A stretch of DNA of 64,000 bases from Syntrophosphaera sp035450685 (GCA_035450685.1 DAOTNF010000007.1:1-64000); one strand, 5' to 3'. Counted from the stretch's first letter, positions 34,402-45,043 are shown. The notes: a model not told the origin generated them from the sequence alone. Numbers and translations: made by a program.

Positions 34402-35826
34402 TTATATCACTACATTACCAACAACATCGACTTTTACAAACCCTCTCTCTAGCATGGTAAACTTAATTCTATCAAGATCAATCAACTCCAAGTCTACCGC
34501 TTCATGGTCTAAACGCTCTATCCCAATATGGTCTAAATCTATAGTATCGATTCCCATTTCATCTAGAACTTTTTCTGGTAAAGAATAATCTTGCTTCACC
34601 AAACCAAAAAAAGTGAATCCTGACAATAGCATCGGCTGCAGTAAAAACGTCTTAGCTCCAGTATAAATAATTGTTGCAAACAGGGTGCCGACGATGTTTC
34701 CTATAACTGAACCCAGTATTGGAACAGGGATCAGTATCTGTCCCATAACCATACCCGAGATGCCAAGTCCAAGAATCAAAGAATCTCGCAGGCAGTTGTC
34801 AACATATTCATACGATGTAATTTTACCAGAGTATAAGCTAAAGGCATTCTTGATACAATCAATTGCTACTGCTGTTGCTACTCCTATAATTGATGGATCA
34901 ATTTGCATAAGAGAAGTGCCTAGCTTTCCAGTTTTGCAGGCAATAGTTATAAAAGCTGCGATTCCGCCTCTCAGAGAACCTTCGACCCCTCCCTCCAAAG
35001 CTTTAGAACCCAATTTTTGGACATCAGATAAGTCAATATTCTCATCTAATAGTGCTTTTTTTATGAGAGAGAACAGATCAGGTGCTATCTTCATTGCTAC
35101 TGTTGTAACAGCAGCAGTTAGAGCAGCATCGCCAGATGCACGCGCAATATCCATCCATCCAATATACTCTGATAATGATAACCCATAATCTTTACCGTAG
35201 AATTTATCTCTTTGGATTTCTTTGACTATTTGAAGAGCTTCCTGCTCGCTTAACGGTGTACTCCTAACATTCCCTGCTATAACTCTATCAGTAGCCACTT
35301 GATAAGTATGTAAGTAATTTGCGGCTTGCTCAGGTCTAGTATTTACATTCTTGAGATAAAGTGAATATGCCGCATCTTTAACTTCCTTTAGTTGATCTGC
35401 CGGAACTAGTTTAAGTAATCCAAAGTATTTTGGATTACTGATTGCCTTTGCAGTGTCCTCCGGTGTCTTGTAGTATTTTAGCTGGTACTTAAGGAATTCA
35501 AGAGCATCAGAGCCAGTAACGTCAATGACCGATGAATCTCTTGGGGCTATAAAGTACTGATAACCCTTCCCCTTTGCAACAGCACAGATGTTAGCAGTTT
35601 CCGTATGCCAAACTTCTGCTAAATCTCCCTTTAAATAGTGAGTATCTTTCTTATTGTCAGCTATTTGTTTTAATAACTCGCTTGCCCTTTCAATTGTCTC
35701 ATTGACTGACTCAGTATATTTTACTCCCTTACCAATACCAGTATAAGTGCCGAAGTTTTTAATAACATCATTATAGGCATGGTTAGCACGGTCGTGCATT
35801 GTGTCAATTGTTGAGGAATCCGTCAA
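34402..35826 (-). CDS. Unknown large protein with soluble N-terminal and glycine-rich membrane C-terminal domain (474 aa)
   Basis: No family was named with confidence. The N-terminal half is soluble and has KGDLAEVWHTETANICAVAKG, FLKYQLKYYKTPEDTA and LVPADQLKEV. The motif order (G-x-x-AE, then Q-x-K-Y-Y, then VP-x-DQ) recalls a widespread uncharacterised family in bacterial accessory regions. The C-terminal half (about 240-430) holds several hydrophobic, glycine-spaced segments (GLGISGMVMG, PILGSVIGNIVGTLFATII), like pore- or glycine-zipper-forming proteins. The start is TTG at 35826 with GGAGG 6 nt upstream, inside the end of the 172-aa gene (23-nt overlap), so the two are coupled. Strongly AT-rich compared with neighbours. 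Toxin, defence effector or membrane stress protein are all possible. Confidence 0.75.
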   Translation of the reverse strand: MTDSSTIDTMHDRANHAYNDVIKNFGTYTGIGKGVKYTESVNETIERASELLKQIADNKKDTHYLKGDLAEVWHTETANICAVAKGKGYQYFIAPRDSSVIDVTGSDALEFLKYQLKYYKTPEDTAKAISNPKYFGLLKLVPADQLKEVKDAAYSLYLKNVNTRPEQAANYLHTYQVATDRVIAGNVRSTPLSEQEALQIVKEIQRDKFYGKDYGLSLSEYIGWMDIARASGDAALTAAVTTVAMKIAPDLFSLIKKALLDENIDLSDVQKLGSKALEGGVEGSLRGGIAAFITIACKTGKLGTSLMQIDPSIIGVATAVAIDCIKNAFSLYSGKITSYEYVDNCLRDSLILGLGISGMVMGQILIPVPILGSVIGNIVGTLFATIIYTGAKTFLLQPMLLSGFTFFGLVKQDYSLPEKVLDEMGIDTIDLDHIGIERLDHEAVDLELIDLDRIKFTMLERGFVKVDVVGNVVI

Positions 35827-36322
35827 GTGACGCCTCCATAAACCTCTTTATGCCAAAAGTATATTGATTCATGGTAGTGTTTTTTCGATCTTTGCTGAGT
35901 TTGATGTATTTAAGAGCTATTACAATTGGAGATACCGAGAATGGATTTGCTATTAATGGAATTATCAATAGGCCCAAAAATGAAGATAGTGTACTTTCCC
36001 AATAGTCCTTAATAGCTTTATTTAACAAATCAATATCAGTAGGTTTACCATACTGCTGAATGAAAGCTTTGCGATAGTCATATCCAACTTTCACTCCCTG
36101 TTCTTCAATCCAGTTTTCTACCAATGGAGTTAGCGTCCTTGTTACTTCATTATCGCCAATAAAGACAAAGTAGTTATTGCCAGAAACTGTCTTCTCATTT
36201 CCGATATAATCTTTAAACTCCCATAAGGTTGCTTTTATGCTATCTTTTTTGCTTAAAAGATGGCATAGTACCCTGCCATGGTTCCGTAATTCCTTGGTTG
36301 TGACAACGACTATCGACTTCAT
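35804..36322 (-). CDS. Unknown partner protein of the AT-rich cassette (172 aa)
   Basis: The N-terminal ~95 residues look like an alpha/beta sensor or Rossmann-like fold: strand MKSIVVVTTKEL, strand NYFVFIGDNEVT, then VKVGYDYRKAFIQQYG. A hydrophobic segment (STLSSFLGLLIIPLIANPF) and a basic C-terminal part follow. There are no catalytic residues I can name. The ribosome-binding site AAAGGAG lies 5 nt before the ATG at 36322. It is translated first and overlaps the 474-aa gene, which suggests a two-component unit such as sensor/inhibitor plus membrane effector. The AT-rich composition shared with its partner points to joint transfer. Confidence 0.7.
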   Translation of the reverse strand: MKSIVVVTTKELRNHGRVLCHLLSKKDSIKATLWEFKDYIGNEKTVSGNNYFVFIGDNEVTRTLTPLVENWIEEQGVKVGYDYRKAFIQQYGKPTDIDLLNKAIKDYWESTLSSFLGLLIIPLIANPFSVSPIVIALKYIKLSKDRKNTTMNQYTFGIKRFMEASLDGFLNN

Positions 36323-36637
36323 GTGTACTCCTTTAATTAGCCTTATAATAGGTATATTGAGTCAGAAAATAGCTGCAGCTCATTATCAATATTCTACAAT
36401 CATGCGTTGCAAACCAGATAAAGTTATTCATGTTTCTTGTCAATATATACTTCGACTTTAGTCTTGATACACTATGTTGGGAAATAAGGCCATCAAGACA
36501 TCCTCAACTGTATTACATTTACCATATAGTCTAGATGTCATCCCTTTATGTGCACCATTGGTTCATTATTTCGCTTGACAGCGATAAGGCTTTGAAAAAT
36601 TGTGATCTTCTGAATAAAAATAAAGGTGGTGATTTGC
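36323..36637. other. Divergent intergenic region between the AT-rich cassette and rpsU
   Basis: It must hold promoters for both sides. On the minus strand AT-rich TATTATAAG lies ~25 nt before the 36322 start. On the plus strand TTGACA is at 36575-36580, without a clear -10. GTCTTGAT (36462-36469) and ATCAAGAC (36493-36500) form an 8-bp inverted repeat. No gene is seen. Confidence 0.4.
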
Positions 36638-36841
36638 TTGCCGACAGTCGTAGCGAAAGAAAACGAATCCTTCGATTATCTGTTGAAACGCTTCAAAAAG
36701 AAATGCGAGAAAGCCGCAATTCTTTCAGAGATAAAGAAGAACCAAGCCTACGAGAAGCCCAGCGTTAAGAAAAAACGCGAAGCCAACGCTGCTCGCAGGA
36801 AGATGATGAAACTGCAGCGCAGAATGCAACGTTACAGATAG
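36638..36841 (+). CDS. rpsU: Ribosomal protein bS21
   Basis: 67 aa small-subunit protein. The sequence PTVVAKENESFDYLLKRFKK with the CEKA element and the basic tail (EKPSVKKKREANAARRK) is diagnostic. The start is TTG at 36638, since bS21 proteins begin MPTVV... and AAAGGTGG lies 8-9 nt upstream; an upstream in-frame GTG would add four residues. It is the first gene of the macromolecular-synthesis block, separated from the rest by a terminator, as in classical rpsU-dnaG-rpoD operons. Confidence 0.93.
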   Translation: MPTVVAKENESFDYLLKRFKKKCEKAAILSEIKKNQAYEKPSVKKKREANAARRKMMKLQRRMQRYR

Positions 36842-36878
36842 ATATCTGCAGCGTCTTTCTGGATTTTATTGTTGAAGC

Positions 36879-36910
36879 GACAGGGATACCTAATCCCTGT
36901 CAGCTTTTTT
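36879..36910 (+). terminator. Terminator/attenuator between rpsU and cvpA
   Basis: The 9-bp stem GACAGGGAT/ATCCCTGTC with a 5-nt loop is followed by AGCTTTTTT. It is the counterpart of the internal terminator that lowers dnaG expression relative to rpsU in other bacteria. Confidence 0.85.
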
Positions 36911-36933
36911 AAGGTACAAACGAGGAGTCTGAC

Positions 36934-37491
36934 ATGGGTATTATTGACTGGATCATACTTTTGTTTCTGCTCTGCTTCATCGTGCAGGGCTGGCGCAGAG
37001 GCCTGGCGGGAATGATCATCCGCGGAGGCGGAATTGTGGCATCCTTTTTCCTCATCGGCCATTTCTTTCCCCTGGTGAAGACCAGCCTGCTAGCCAATTA
37101 CAAGATGGGCGTCGTCCTCGCCACCATAATCGCCCTGCTGCTGATCATTGTGCTGATGGTGGTGCTGATCCGCCTGGTCATGTACTTTTTGCAACTGCTG
37201 CTGAAGTCCGCCCGGCTAACCACCGCTAACAAGTTTCTGGGCATGGGCTTGGGCTTTTTGAACGGCCTGCTTGTCGTGATCGTCTTTACCATGATGATGG
37301 ATTACATTCCCTCGCTGTCCACCCCGCTCAAGGTGGGCTCCAAACACCGGGTCTATGCGGCCGTGGACACCCTCAAGACCGATCTGGTGAACACCATCAA
37401 GCTCAAGCAGTACGACCGCTATCTGAAAGTCATGGACAAAATGAAGGCGGATAAGAAAGCCCAAGAGGAGCAGTCCGGCAAGAGCAAATGA
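36934..37491 (+). CDS. CvpA family inner-membrane protein
   Basis: 185 aa. Four hydrophobic helices: IIDWIILLFLLCFIVQG with the CvpA hallmark QGWRRGLAGMI, IVASFFLIGHFF, VVLATIIALLLIIVLMVVLI and LGFLNGLLVVIVF. A charged cytoplasmic tail ends KAQEEQSGKSK. The family is linked to colicin V production, envelope integrity and purine-operon neighbours, with no defined biochemical activity. Its stop overlaps the mutS2 start (ATGA); adjacency to mutS2 is common. Confidence 0.85.
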   Translation: MGIIDWIILLFLLCFIVQGWRRGLAGMIIRGGGIVASFFLIGHFFPLVKTSLLANYKMGVVLATIIALLLIIVLMVVLIRLVMYFLQLLLKSARLTTANKFLGMGLGFLNGLLVVIVFTMMMDYIPSLSTPLKVGSKHRVYAAVDTLKTDLVNTIKLKQYDRYLKVMDKMKADKKAQEEQSGKSK

Positions 37492-39836
37492 ACAATCCCG
37501 AACTCTACGCGGATCTTGAGTATTCCGCGCTCACCGAACAGGTGGCAAACCTGTGCCACAGCGCGCTGGGACGCTCCAAAGCCCGGCAGTTGCGCCCCCT
37601 GGCGGATAAGAAAGCCATCGAGAGCAGCCTGAAGCTGGTCTCGGAGCTGCAGGAATGCGTTGAACGCGGGCTGGTGTTCAGCTTTGAGGAGCTTGCCGAC
37701 CTGCGGGAGCTGTTCAGCGAGGCGAAGCATTCCCTCTTTAGTTTTGAGGAGTTTATGCTGGTGTATCAGAACGCCGCCCTTGCCACCCAACTGGCTTCCG
37801 CGCGGGAGCGGGTGGAGGACTTTCCCCTCCTGCGCAAACTGTGGGACAGGTTGAGGCCACAGGGGGAGATTTGCAGGCGCTTCGTTGAGATATTCGATCC
37901 CGAAGGGGAGGTCCTGGACAGCGCCTCGCCGGAACTTTCCCGCATCCGCAAACGCAACGCGTCCCTCCAGCGCAGCATCCAGAAGACCATGCAGGGCATG
38001 TTGCACGACCCCCGCTACGAAGGCTTTTTGCAGGACAAATTCATTACCCGCAGGGAAGACCGCTTTGTGCTGCCCATCAAGGAAAACGCCGGCGCCTTTG
38101 TGCCCGGCATCGTGCAAAGCCACTCCGGCAGCGGCTCCACCCTGTTCATCGAACCGCAGAGCGTGGTGCCGCTCAACAATGAACTCCAGTTGCTCAAGCA
38201 GGAGGAAAAACGGGAGATATTCCGCATTTTCACCGCTTACACGGCCCAGATCAAAGAGAAGTCCCGGGAACTGCTTGTCAATCAGGAGACCCTGGCAGAA
38301 CTGGATTACCGCTACGCCTGCGGCACATTGGGGCGCAAGCTGGACGCCAAAGCACCCAGGATCGTGGCCAGTTCATCCCTCAAGCTGCTTTCCGCCCGCC
38401 ATCCGCTGCTGATTCTGCGCCTGGGTGACCCGCGCAAGGTGATCCCCTTCGACCTCGAGCTTGGCGACAGCCACCGGGTGCTGATCCTCAGCGGCCCGAA
38501 CACCGGAGGCAAGACGGTGCTCATGAAATCGGTGGGATTGCTCTGCCTGATGGCGCTTTCCGGCCTGCCCATCCCCGCGGACGCGGACAGTGAGATCGGC
38601 CTCTTTAGCCAGGTTTTTGCCGATATCGGCGACGACCAGTCCATCGAAAGCGCCCTCTCCACCTTCTCTTCGCATATCCAGAAGATCCAGCGCATGCTTG
38701 CCGCGGCGGATGCCGACAGCCTGGTGTTGATCGATGAGATCGGAGCCGCCACCGATCCGCAGCAGGGTTCGGCCCTGGCGCAGGCGATCCTGGAAAGCTT
38801 CACCCAGATTGGCTGCAAGGCAGTGGTCACCACCCACTACACGGCGCTCAAGATCTTCGCGGAGAGCCATCCCGGCTGCCTCAACGCCTCCATGCAGTTC
38901 GACCTCAAGAGCCTGCAGCCCACCTACCGTTTCAGCGCGGGAATCCCGGGCGACAGCTTCGCCATCGAGGTGGCGTCCTCCCTGGGCATGGCCCCGGAGC
39001 TGATCGAGCGCGCCCGCAGCCTGAGCGGAAGCCAGAATGTGGAGTTCACCGAGCTGCTCAGGAAGATGCAGGCGGAAAAGAAGGCTTTGGGCAGGGCCAG
39101 CTACGAATATCAGCTCAAGACCCGCAACCTGGAAGCCAAAATCCAGGAACTGGAAGGCAAGGAATCCCGCCTGGAAAGCGAGCTTAAAGCACGCAAACAG
39201 AAATTCATCAAAGACCTGCAGGCGGAGCTGATCGCCCAGCAAAAGCTTTACCGGCAGGAGCAGGAAAGCCTGAAAAAGCTGGAAAAGGAAGAACGCAAAT
39301 CACTTTCGGAAAGAAAATTGCAAGAGATAGATGTCAAGCTTCAGCAAATCCAGAGCGAGCTGCGCGAATCCGGCGCCGAAGGCAGGCAAAAGGCGCTTGA
39401 CCCCAAGGCGGGAGACCGCGTCTGGCTGGCCGATCTGGATGCCGAGGCGGTGGTTCTGGAAATCCGGGACCGCCAGGCGACGGTCGATCTGAACGGGATC
39501 AGCTTCCGCGTGCCCCTGGAAAACCTCTATCTGGGCAAAGGCCCGGCGCCCAGGGTGGAGATGGTGGTGACCGGCAGGACCAACGCCACGCCGCAGGCAC
39601 GCTATGAACTGAAGCTGCTGGGGCTAACCTTTGACGAGGCGCAGCCCCTGATCGACGAGTTTTTGGACGACGCGGTGCTGGCGGGTTTGCACAGCCTGCG
39701 CATCGTCCACGGCAAAGGCACCGGTGCCCTCAGAAACAAGGTGCGCGACTATTTGAAAAGGAAAAAGCAGGTGATCTCGCTGGATACGCCCTCGCCCAGC
39801 GAAGGCGGCAGCGGGGTAACCCTGGTAAAGATATAG
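37488..39836 (+). CDS. mutS2: MutS2 family ATPase/ribosome-splitting or anti-recombination factor
   Basis: 782 aa. The core lever domain (about 1-290) has LPIKENAGAFVPGIVQ and HSGSGSTLFIEP. The ATPase has Walker A SGPNTGGKTVLMKSVG, Walker B LVLIDEIGAATDP and HYTALK. A long coiled coil spans about 520-640. A KOW-like patch and a C-terminal Smr domain with VHGKGTGALR follow. The usual Smr LDxHG/LDLRG motif reads LKLLG here, so the nuclease activity of the domain is doubtful. Known roles are suppression of recombination and rescue of collided ribosomes. It overlaps cvpA and ends 4 nt before dnaG. Confidence 0.92.
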   Translation: MNNPELYADLEYSALTEQVANLCHSALGRSKARQLRPLADKKAIESSLKLVSELQECVERGLVFSFEELADLRELFSEAKHSLFSFEEFMLVYQNAALATQLASARERVEDFPLLRKLWDRLRPQGEICRRFVEIFDPEGEVLDSASPELSRIRKRNASLQRSIQKTMQGMLHDPRYEGFLQDKFITRREDRFVLPIKENAGAFVPGIVQSHSGSGSTLFIEPQSVVPLNNELQLLKQEEKREIFRIFTAYTAQIKEKSRELLVNQETLAELDYRYACGTLGRKLDAKAPRIVASSSLKLLSARHPLLILRLGDPRKVIPFDLELGDSHRVLILSGPNTGGKTVLMKSVGLLCLMALSGLPIPADADSEIGLFSQVFADIGDDQSIESALSTFSSHIQKIQRMLAAADADSLVLIDEIGAATDPQQGSALAQAILESFTQIGCKAVVTTHYTALKIFAESHPGCLNASMQFDLKSLQPTYRFSAGIPGDSFAIEVASSLGMAPELIERARSLSGSQNVEFTELLRKMQAEKKALGRASYEYQLKTRNLEAKIQELEGKESRLESELKARKQKFIKDLQAELIAQQKLYRQEQESLKKLEKEERKSLSERKLQEIDVKLQQIQSELRESGAEGRQKALDPKAGDRVWLADLDAEAVVLEIRDRQATVDLNGISFRVPLENLYLGKGPAPRVEMVVTGRTNATPQARYELKLLGLTFDEAQPLIDEFLDDAVLAGLHSLRIVHGKGTGALRNKVRDYLKRKKQVISLDTPSPSEGGSGVTLVKI

Positions 39837-39840
39837 CGAG

Positions 39841-41568
39841 ATGGAAAAAAGCCTGATAGAGCAGATTCGGCACTCCAACGACATCGTGGACGTGGTGCAG
39901 GGCTACCTGCCCCTCAAGCACGTGGGCGCCAACTGGAGAGGTATCTGCCCCTTCCACAACGACACCAATCCCTCGCTCTATGTAAGCCAGCCCAAGCAAA
40001 TCTTCAAATGTTTCGCCTGCGGCAAGGCGGGCAACGTCTTCACCTTCGTGCAGGAATACGAAAAGCTCACCTTCATCGAGGCGGTCAAAAAGCTCGCCGC
40101 CCGCGTGGGCATCGCCATTCCGGAGTTTGAGCGCACCAAGACCGTCTCCACCAAGCGCGACCAGTTGCTGGTCATCTATCGCAGCGCCAGGGATTTCTTT
40201 GCCTCCAGCCTCTTCGAGCATGGCTCATCCGTGCTTAAATACCTCGCCGGCCGTTCCTTCAGCGAGGAGACCGCCAAAGCTTTGGAGCTTGGCTATGCCC
40301 TCAACAGCGAAAAAGCCCTGCTCAACCACCTGCTCAAGGAAGGCCACTCCGTTTCCCTGCTCAAGGAATCCGGCCTCTTCGGCAACTACTCCGGCAACCT
40401 GGTGGATTTCTTCCGCAACCGCCTCATGTTTCCCATCCACAACAACATCGGCGAGGTGATCGCCTTCGGCGGAAGAGTTTGGAATGACGCGGATACCGGG
40501 GTAAAGTATGTGAACTCCTCCGGCACCGAGCTCTACACCAAGGGCAAAGAGCTATACGGCCTCTTCAAGACCAAATATGAGATCACCAAGGCTGGCTACG
40601 CGCTGATCTGCGAAGGATACTTTGACTTTCTGCGGCTCTACGAGGCTGGTTTTATGAACTCCGTGGCCTCGCTTGGCACCGCCCTCACCGAAGACCAGAT
40701 CTTCCTGCTTTCCCGCTATGCAAAGCGAATCTACATGCTCTATGACGGCGACAAAGCCGGCGTCAGCAACGCTATCCGCGCCGCCCTGATCTGCCTGGGG
40801 AAAGGATTGGAAGCCAACATCGTGGAACTGCCTCCCGAGCACGATCCGGACAGCTTTATCCTGGATGAGGGGGGGCCCGCCCTGCGCAAAAGGATCGCCT
40901 CCGCACAGCCCATCACCACCTTCCTGGCCCGCAAAGATTGGGACAGCCCGGAAAGCGAACGCATCGATATGCTGCTGGAGGCCGCCCGGGGTGTGAAGGA
41001 TGCCGTGCAACGCGAATTGCTGGTGAAGGGCATCTCGGAAGCCTTCTCCGTCTCCACCGCCGCGCTCTTTTCCAAACTGGGGCAGATCGGCAGGCAGGCA
41101 TCCGCCCGGACAGAGGAACGCGCACCCATCCTGGAAAGCCCTTCCGAAGAACGCTGGCTGCTTACTTTGGCCTTGCGTGACCGGGAATCGTTCAATTTTG
41201 TTGCCGAAGAGCTCACTCCCGATTATTTTATTAACAGTATCAACCGCGAGCTCTACAAATATCTGCTGTCTGAAAGTTCAGATGCGGATTTCGAAGAGCC
41301 CGCCGCTTTGCTTGATAATATGGAAAATAAGGAGTTAAGGGATCTCTTGGCAGAGTTACTCTTTTCTGACCTGCAGGATATGAGCCTGAAAACACTGGTT
41401 GACCAGGTGCGGGTGCGCAAAATACAGCGCGATCTGGAGGACATTGACCGCCGCATCCTCGCAGAGCCGGGTAACTTCGATCTCCTGCGCTCCAAAATGG
41501 AACTCTTGAACACCTATCGCAATATGATCAACGGGCTTTCGCCCATCAACTTTATTAAGAACAATTAG
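39841..41568 (+). CDS. dnaG: DNA primase
   Basis: 575 aa. The zinc-binding N-terminal domain carries C36PFH...C57FAC ligands. The RNA-polymerase domain has RLMFPIHN and GEVIAFGGRV, and the Toprim core has ICEGYFDFLRL and YMLYDGDKAGVSNA. The C-terminal helicase-binding region is shorter and variable. It makes RNA primers for replication. It lies in the rpsU-cvpA-mutS2-dnaG-rpoD series, a variant of the classical macromolecular-synthesis operon. Confidence 0.95.
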   Translation: MEKSLIEQIRHSNDIVDVVQGYLPLKHVGANWRGICPFHNDTNPSLYVSQPKQIFKCFACGKAGNVFTFVQEYEKLTFIEAVKKLAARVGIAIPEFERTKTVSTKRDQLLVIYRSARDFFASSLFEHGSSVLKYLAGRSFSEETAKALELGYALNSEKALLNHLLKEGHSVSLLKESGLFGNYSGNLVDFFRNRLMFPIHNNIGEVIAFGGRVWNDADTGVKYVNSSGTELYTKGKELYGLFKTKYEITKAGYALICEGYFDFLRLYEAGFMNSVASLGTALTEDQIFLLSRYAKRIYMLYDGDKAGVSNAIRAALICLGKGLEANIVELPPEHDPDSFILDEGGPALRKRIASAQPITTFLARKDWDSPESERIDMLLEAARGVKDAVQRELLVKGISEAFSVSTAALFSKLGQIGRQASARTEERAPILESPSEERWLLTLALRDRESFNFVAEELTPDYFINSINRELYKYLLSESSDADFEEPAALLDNMENKELRDLLAELLFSDLQDMSLKTLVDQVRVRKIQRDLEDIDRRILAEPGNFDLLRSKMELLNTYRNMINGLSPINFIKNN

Positions 41569-41585
41569 CCTCGCAAGGAGCTTTG

Positions 41586-43325
<1,740 letters not shown>

Positions 43326-43342
43326 GACGCTGGTGAGGAATA

Positions 43343-43924
43343 ATGCGTTTGTTCTCTTACATTGTAGCTAATGATAGAGGCTTTGCCCCAAACCCTTTTT
43401 GGGGGTATTGCACCCTTGCTACCTGTAAACCCAAGATCAGGAATGCTGCCCAAAAAGGAGACTGGATCGTTGGACTCAGCCCCAAGGCTCTGGAAAACAA
43501 ACTCGTCTATGCGATGAAAGTGGAAGAAAAACTTACGCACGACCAATACTTCAACGACCCCCGCTTTGCTGCAAAGAAACCAGAGCCAGAATCTCCGGTC
43601 TCCAAAAGAAAATGTGGAGACAACATGTACTACCGCGCCAAGTGCAATGGCCTTTACGAGCAGAGGAAAAGTGCTATTCATGGCGCGGAAGATTTCAAGC
43701 GAGATACAAGCTCTGAATATGTTCTTATCTCAGCCAAGGATGGTTTCTATTACTTTGGCAAAGACGCGAAAGAGCTACCTTCCGGAATCTTGCAGAAGAT
43801 CGTGGTAGGCAGAGGACACAGAAGCAATTTCGAGCCAAGTACTATAAAAGGAGTTATCGAATTCATAAGCCGTTTACCCAAAGGTATTAATGGCGAACCA
43901 AGAGATATTACAACGTTACAATAA
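43343..43924 (+). CDS. Nmad2-family (nucleotide modification associated domain 2) protein
   Basis: 193 aa. The N-terminus MRLFSYIVANDRGFAPNPFW followed by GYCTLATCKPKIR and GDWIVGLSPKAL is the signature I associate with the Nmad2 domain. The Aravind group described that domain in gene neighbourhoods of DNA-base hypermodification in phages and bacteria. The later part has DNMYYR and a conserved basic IVVGRGHRSNF segment. The reaction is unknown; nucleotide or modified-base handling is inferred from family context. It starts 17 nt after rpoD with GTGAGGA as ribosome-binding site and is followed 14 nt later by the Nmad3 gene. Its composition is less GC-rich than rpoD. Confidence 0.8.
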   Translation: MRLFSYIVANDRGFAPNPFWGYCTLATCKPKIRNAAQKGDWIVGLSPKALENKLVYAMKVEEKLTHDQYFNDPRFAAKKPEPESPVSKRKCGDNMYYRAKCNGLYEQRKSAIHGAEDFKRDTSSEYVLISAKDGFYYFGKDAKELPSGILQKIVVGRGHRSNFEPSTIKGVIEFISRLPKGINGEPRDITTLQ

Positions 43925-43938
43925 TCAAGGAGTAAACA

Positions 43939-44826
43939 ATGAAAATCATTTTTTCTCGCAAGGGCTTTGACAGCAGCAATGGCGGCTCACCCAGTCCTAT
44001 TCTTGAGGATGGCACCATAGTATCATTACCAATCCCGGAATTGAATTGTGACGGGAAATACTCGATAAGATACAAAGACCTGAAACCTCATGACGTGGAT
44101 TTGGAAAATCTGATTGACGATCTCGCCGTTAAAACATCAAAAGGAAAAGTCAGAAGTAAAAACTATGCCCACTTTGACCCTGATATCTGCGAAAACGCCT
44201 ACTCGCCTCGCATAACAGGCTGGCGTGGCTTGTTTGGACAATGCCATGCTGCCCAGGGCCATCTTAGGAACCAAGGTGTGGGTATTGGTGACCTGTTTCT
44301 ATTCTATGGGCTTTATCAAAGAGTGAGGAAAGTTAATGAAAAATACTTTTACGACAAATCAGCCAGACCCATACACCTGATCTGGGGCTGGATGCAGATC
44401 GGCGATATTGTTGATGTCGCCAAGGAGCAGTCAGGCAAGCAGCCCAAGTACCCTTGGGCAAAATATCATCCGCATTATCATTTCCAGAATCAACGCGTCA
44501 ACAACACCCTCTACGTTGCCAGTGAAACGCTTAACATAGAAGCGCTTGGAGGGAACAAAATCAAAGGTTACGGGGTGTTTGAGCACTACCGGGAAGAACT
44601 CCAACTAACTGACCCGGATAAGGACAAAACAAGCTATTGGAGATTACCGGCATGGATGTATCGGGAGAACAAGGAATCTTGCCCGCTAACTTATAACGCT
44701 AAAAGGGAATGGAAACTCGAGAACGGCTACGCCAGATTGAAGTCGTTTACAATAGGGCAAGAATATGTGTATTCAGGTCGCATATCGCAAGAAGCATTGA
44801 AATGGTTACGCGGATTGTTGAGTTAG
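43939..44826 (+). CDS. Nmad3-family (nucleotide modification associated domain 3) protein
   Basis: 295 aa. The opening MKIIFSRKGFDSSNGGSPSP followed by ILEDGTIVSLPIPE is the recognisable Nmad3 start. Further conserved-looking pieces are HFDPDIC, GWRGLFGQCHAAQGHL, GDLFLFYGL and IHLIWGWMQIGDI. The family is predicted to act in nucleotide/base modification with Nmad2 partners, and no catalytic mechanism is established. The ribosome-binding site AAGGAG lies 8 nt upstream. It forms a two-gene cassette with Nmad2 and is followed by convergent AbiE genes. Confidence 0.8.
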   Translation: MKIIFSRKGFDSSNGGSPSPILEDGTIVSLPIPELNCDGKYSIRYKDLKPHDVDLENLIDDLAVKTSKGKVRSKNYAHFDPDICENAYSPRITGWRGLFGQCHAAQGHLRNQGVGIGDLFLFYGLYQRVRKVNEKYFYDKSARPIHLIWGWMQIGDIVDVAKEQSGKQPKYPWAKYHPHYHFQNQRVNNTLYVASETLNIEALGGNKIKGYGVFEHYREELQLTDPDKDKTSYWRLPAWMYRENKESCPLTYNAKREWKLENGYARLKSFTIGQEYVYSGRISQEALKWLRGLLS

Positions 44827-44943
44827 AGCGTGGGAAGTAAAGGATTGCGGACAACCCGGAATATCACGCTCAACAGCGGCAAAGCTTTTCTACCGAGATA
44901 ATAAAATGAGATAGTGAATAACCTGTCAAGCAAAATATCCCTG

Positions 44944-45003
44944 ATTACGCAGTTATACTCTTGTAATACGCCCCTTATTACGCGGATATACTCTTGTAAT
45001 ACG
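44944..45003. repeat. Two direct repeats of 27 bp with internal ATTAC/GTAAT palindrome ends
   Basis: Units 44944-44970 and 44977-45003 share 25 of 27 bases (33-bp period). Each begins ATTACGC and ends TTGTAATACG. The second unit is also framed by CCCC...GGGG, giving a larger hairpin followed by TATTATTTGTTTC. It lies between convergent Nmad3 and AbiEii genes, so a bidirectional terminator or a protein-binding site are both possible. Confidence 0.65.
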
Positions 45004-45043
45004 GGGTATTATTTGTTTCTAATTTGGTCTCTTCCCATCTGGA

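Noticed and set aside
36462..36500. 8-bp inverted repeat GTCTTGAT/ATCAAGAC upstream of rpsU
   Set aside because: The 23-nt spacer and absence of a promoter match make chance likely; noted only in the intergenic description.
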